Assembly: GCA_910578755.1 (NCBI GenBank)
Contig: CAJTSZ010000059.1
Location: 1-13,693, forward strand
Length of the DNA stretch: 13,693 bases
Source: an uncultured Oscillospiraceae bacterium
Lineage (GTDB): Bacteria > Bacillota > Clostridia > Oscillospirales > Ruminococcaceae
Direction: 5' to 3'
The notes under the pieces were generated by a model. It had not been told where the DNA came from, did no database searches, and worked only from the letters and a program-made list of their open reading frames with translations. Below are positions 12,795-13,693 of this stretch, piece after piece; the stretch's first letter is position 1; the number at the start of each line of letters is the position of its first letter. Both the position numbers and the translations under genes were made by a program.

Positions 12795-13693
12795 TTAGGC
12801 TTGGGCGGCAAACAGGCGGTTGATTTGCTCCGCTGCCTGTTGCAGCGCCTGGCCCCGCACAGCAACGTACTGGCTGCGGCTGAACTGGGCGTCGGTGTGG
12901 CCCATAATTTCCTCCATTTCCTTTTCGCCAATGCGTAGGTCGTATAAATCGGAGGCATAGTTGTGGCGCAGCTGGTGAAGCTCCAGGTTAGGGTGGCAGA
13001 GGCGTCGGGCAGGGTCGTAGGTGGCAAGGCCCACGGAAAGCAGATATTTTTCCCACTGGTCCTGCTGCTGGGAGAAGGTGAGCAGCCCGCCGCCGGGCCC
13101 GCTGAACAAAAATTGTTCCGGAGCTAAATCCAGGGCCCGGATTTTTTCCCCCAGCACATCCACCAGGGGAACGGGGCGCACGCCGGCTTTTGTTTTGGGA
13201 GCCTTTAGACGCGGCTTATTGCCCTCCCAGTATACCGTCTGTTCCACGAAAATCAGCTTGTTTTCAAAGTCAAAGTGTTTGCCCTGCAAGGCCAGGGCCT
13301 CACCGCGGCGCAGGCCGGTGTAGCGGCACAGGAAGGGGAGCAGGCCAAAGGGCTCCTGCCAGCTGCTGTTGATGATTTTTAGGGTGGCCTCGTCGGCGGG
13401 CTGGCGGACGCGCTGGGGCAAGTCCTTGGGGAGCTTGACGGCGGCCATAGGGTTTACGTCCATGTAGCCGTAGATAATGGCAAAGTCAAAAACCATTTTT
13501 AAAATTTGCACATGGGTGGAGATGGTCTTGCGGGCATAGCCCTGGCGGCACAGTTTGCCCACAAAGGCCTGGCAGTCCCTGGGGGTGATTTGGGAAATAT
13601 CTTCGGCGCCAAAGTGTTCTATGGCGCGCTCCAAGGGCCGCTTGTAGCCCCGCAGGGAGGTGGGGCTTAAAGTGGCAAAGTGCTTTTCCGACC
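12795..13693 (-). CDS. int: Tyrosine integrase/recombinase, 5' end outside window
   Basis: The frame is open to the right edge: 298 residues are visible and the true start lies beyond 13693. A TTG at 13634 is only an internal codon, because the upstream residues (SEKHFATLSPTSLRGYKRPL) continue the core-binding domain. The N-terminal SAM-like arm/core domain is followed by the catalytic domain, with RYTGLRRGEALAL (catalytic Arg), KTKAGVRPVPL (Lys), LHQLRHNYA (His-x-x-Arg), MGHTD (His) and SQYVAVRG (Tyr nucleophile), so the active site looks complete. These enzymes integrate and excise phages and conjugative elements, often at tRNA 3' ends. Its 3' end lies 137 bp from tRNA-Gly(GCC), behind a terminator. 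This suggests the left end of an integrated element running to the right, though no excisionase or cargo is visible here. Confidence 0.94.
   Translation of the reverse strand, partial: SEKHFATLSPTSLRGYKRPLERAIEHFGAEDISQITPRDCQAFVGKLCRQGYARKTISTHVQILKMVFDFAIIYGYMDVNPMAAVKLPKDLPQRVRQPADEATLKIINSSWQEPFGLLPFLCRYTGLRRGEALALQGKHFDFENKLIFVEQTVYWEGNKPRLKAPKTKAGVRPVPLVDVLGEKIRALDLAPEQFLFSGPGGGLLTFSQQQDQWEKYLLSVGLATYDPARRLCHPNLELHQLRHNYASDLYDLRIGEKEMEEIMGHTDAQFSRSQYVAVRGQALQQAAEQINRLFAAQA

Noticed and set aside
1..13693. CRISPR arrays, insertion sequences, toxin-antitoxin or known defence operons
   Set aside because: I looked on both strands; no regularly spaced repeats, no transposase motifs and no recognisable toxin or defence protein were found.

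Overview
The window looks like a stretch of chromosome from an anaerobic, low-to-mid GC Bacillota of the class Clostridia. The support is a class III (Firmicutes-type) fructose-1,6-bisphosphatase, a desulfoferrodoxin-type superoxide reductase next to a flavin reductase/rubredoxin fusion, strong AGGAGG-like ribosome sites, TTG starts, and promoters of the TTGaaa-17-TATAAT type. Genus cannot be fixed from the sequence alone.

Layout. Positions 1-380 hold no gene, but contain a leftward terminator, an extended -10 promoter and three copies of a GGAACGA motif. Next come a leftward small serine recombinase (381-977), two small rightward unknown genes (1291-1978), a terminator shared by both strands, and a leftward fbp (2054-4048). 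A divergent promoter with a structured leader drives mreB (4469). It is followed on the same strand by trmN6 (5557) and rsmI (6346), a TrmN6/RsmI RNA-methyltransferase pair common in Bacillota. Positions 7180-7460 are almost entirely hairpins, including an element with inverted ends. Then follow a membrane-anchored unknown gene (7479-7997) and a 23-bp perfect hairpin separating it from a leftward, translationally linked trio of unknown helical/low-complexity proteins (9600 to 8248).

The right third carries a YfcE-type metallophosphoesterase with a long structured leader (promoter 9697, gene 9972-10454). An oxidative-stress pair follows (superoxide reductase 10797-11177, flavin reductase/rubredoxin 11242-11895), then a small coiled-coil protein (11968-12291) and a tRNA operon Pro(GGG)-Gly(CCC)-Gly(GCC). 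Behind a two-way terminator lies a leftward tyrosine integrase, cut by the right window edge. The integrase beside the last tRNA suggests that an integrated element begins here and runs to the right.

Working together: most of the window is housekeeping (gluconeogenesis, cell shape, rRNA/tRNA modification, redox defence, tRNAs), bordered by two site-specific recombinases of different classes. I see no CRISPR array, no insertion sequence with a transposase and no recognised defence system. The most interesting unexplained material is the hairpin element after rsmI, the leaders of mreB and the phosphoesterase, the three-gene unknown operon, and the possible invertible segment beside the serine recombinase.
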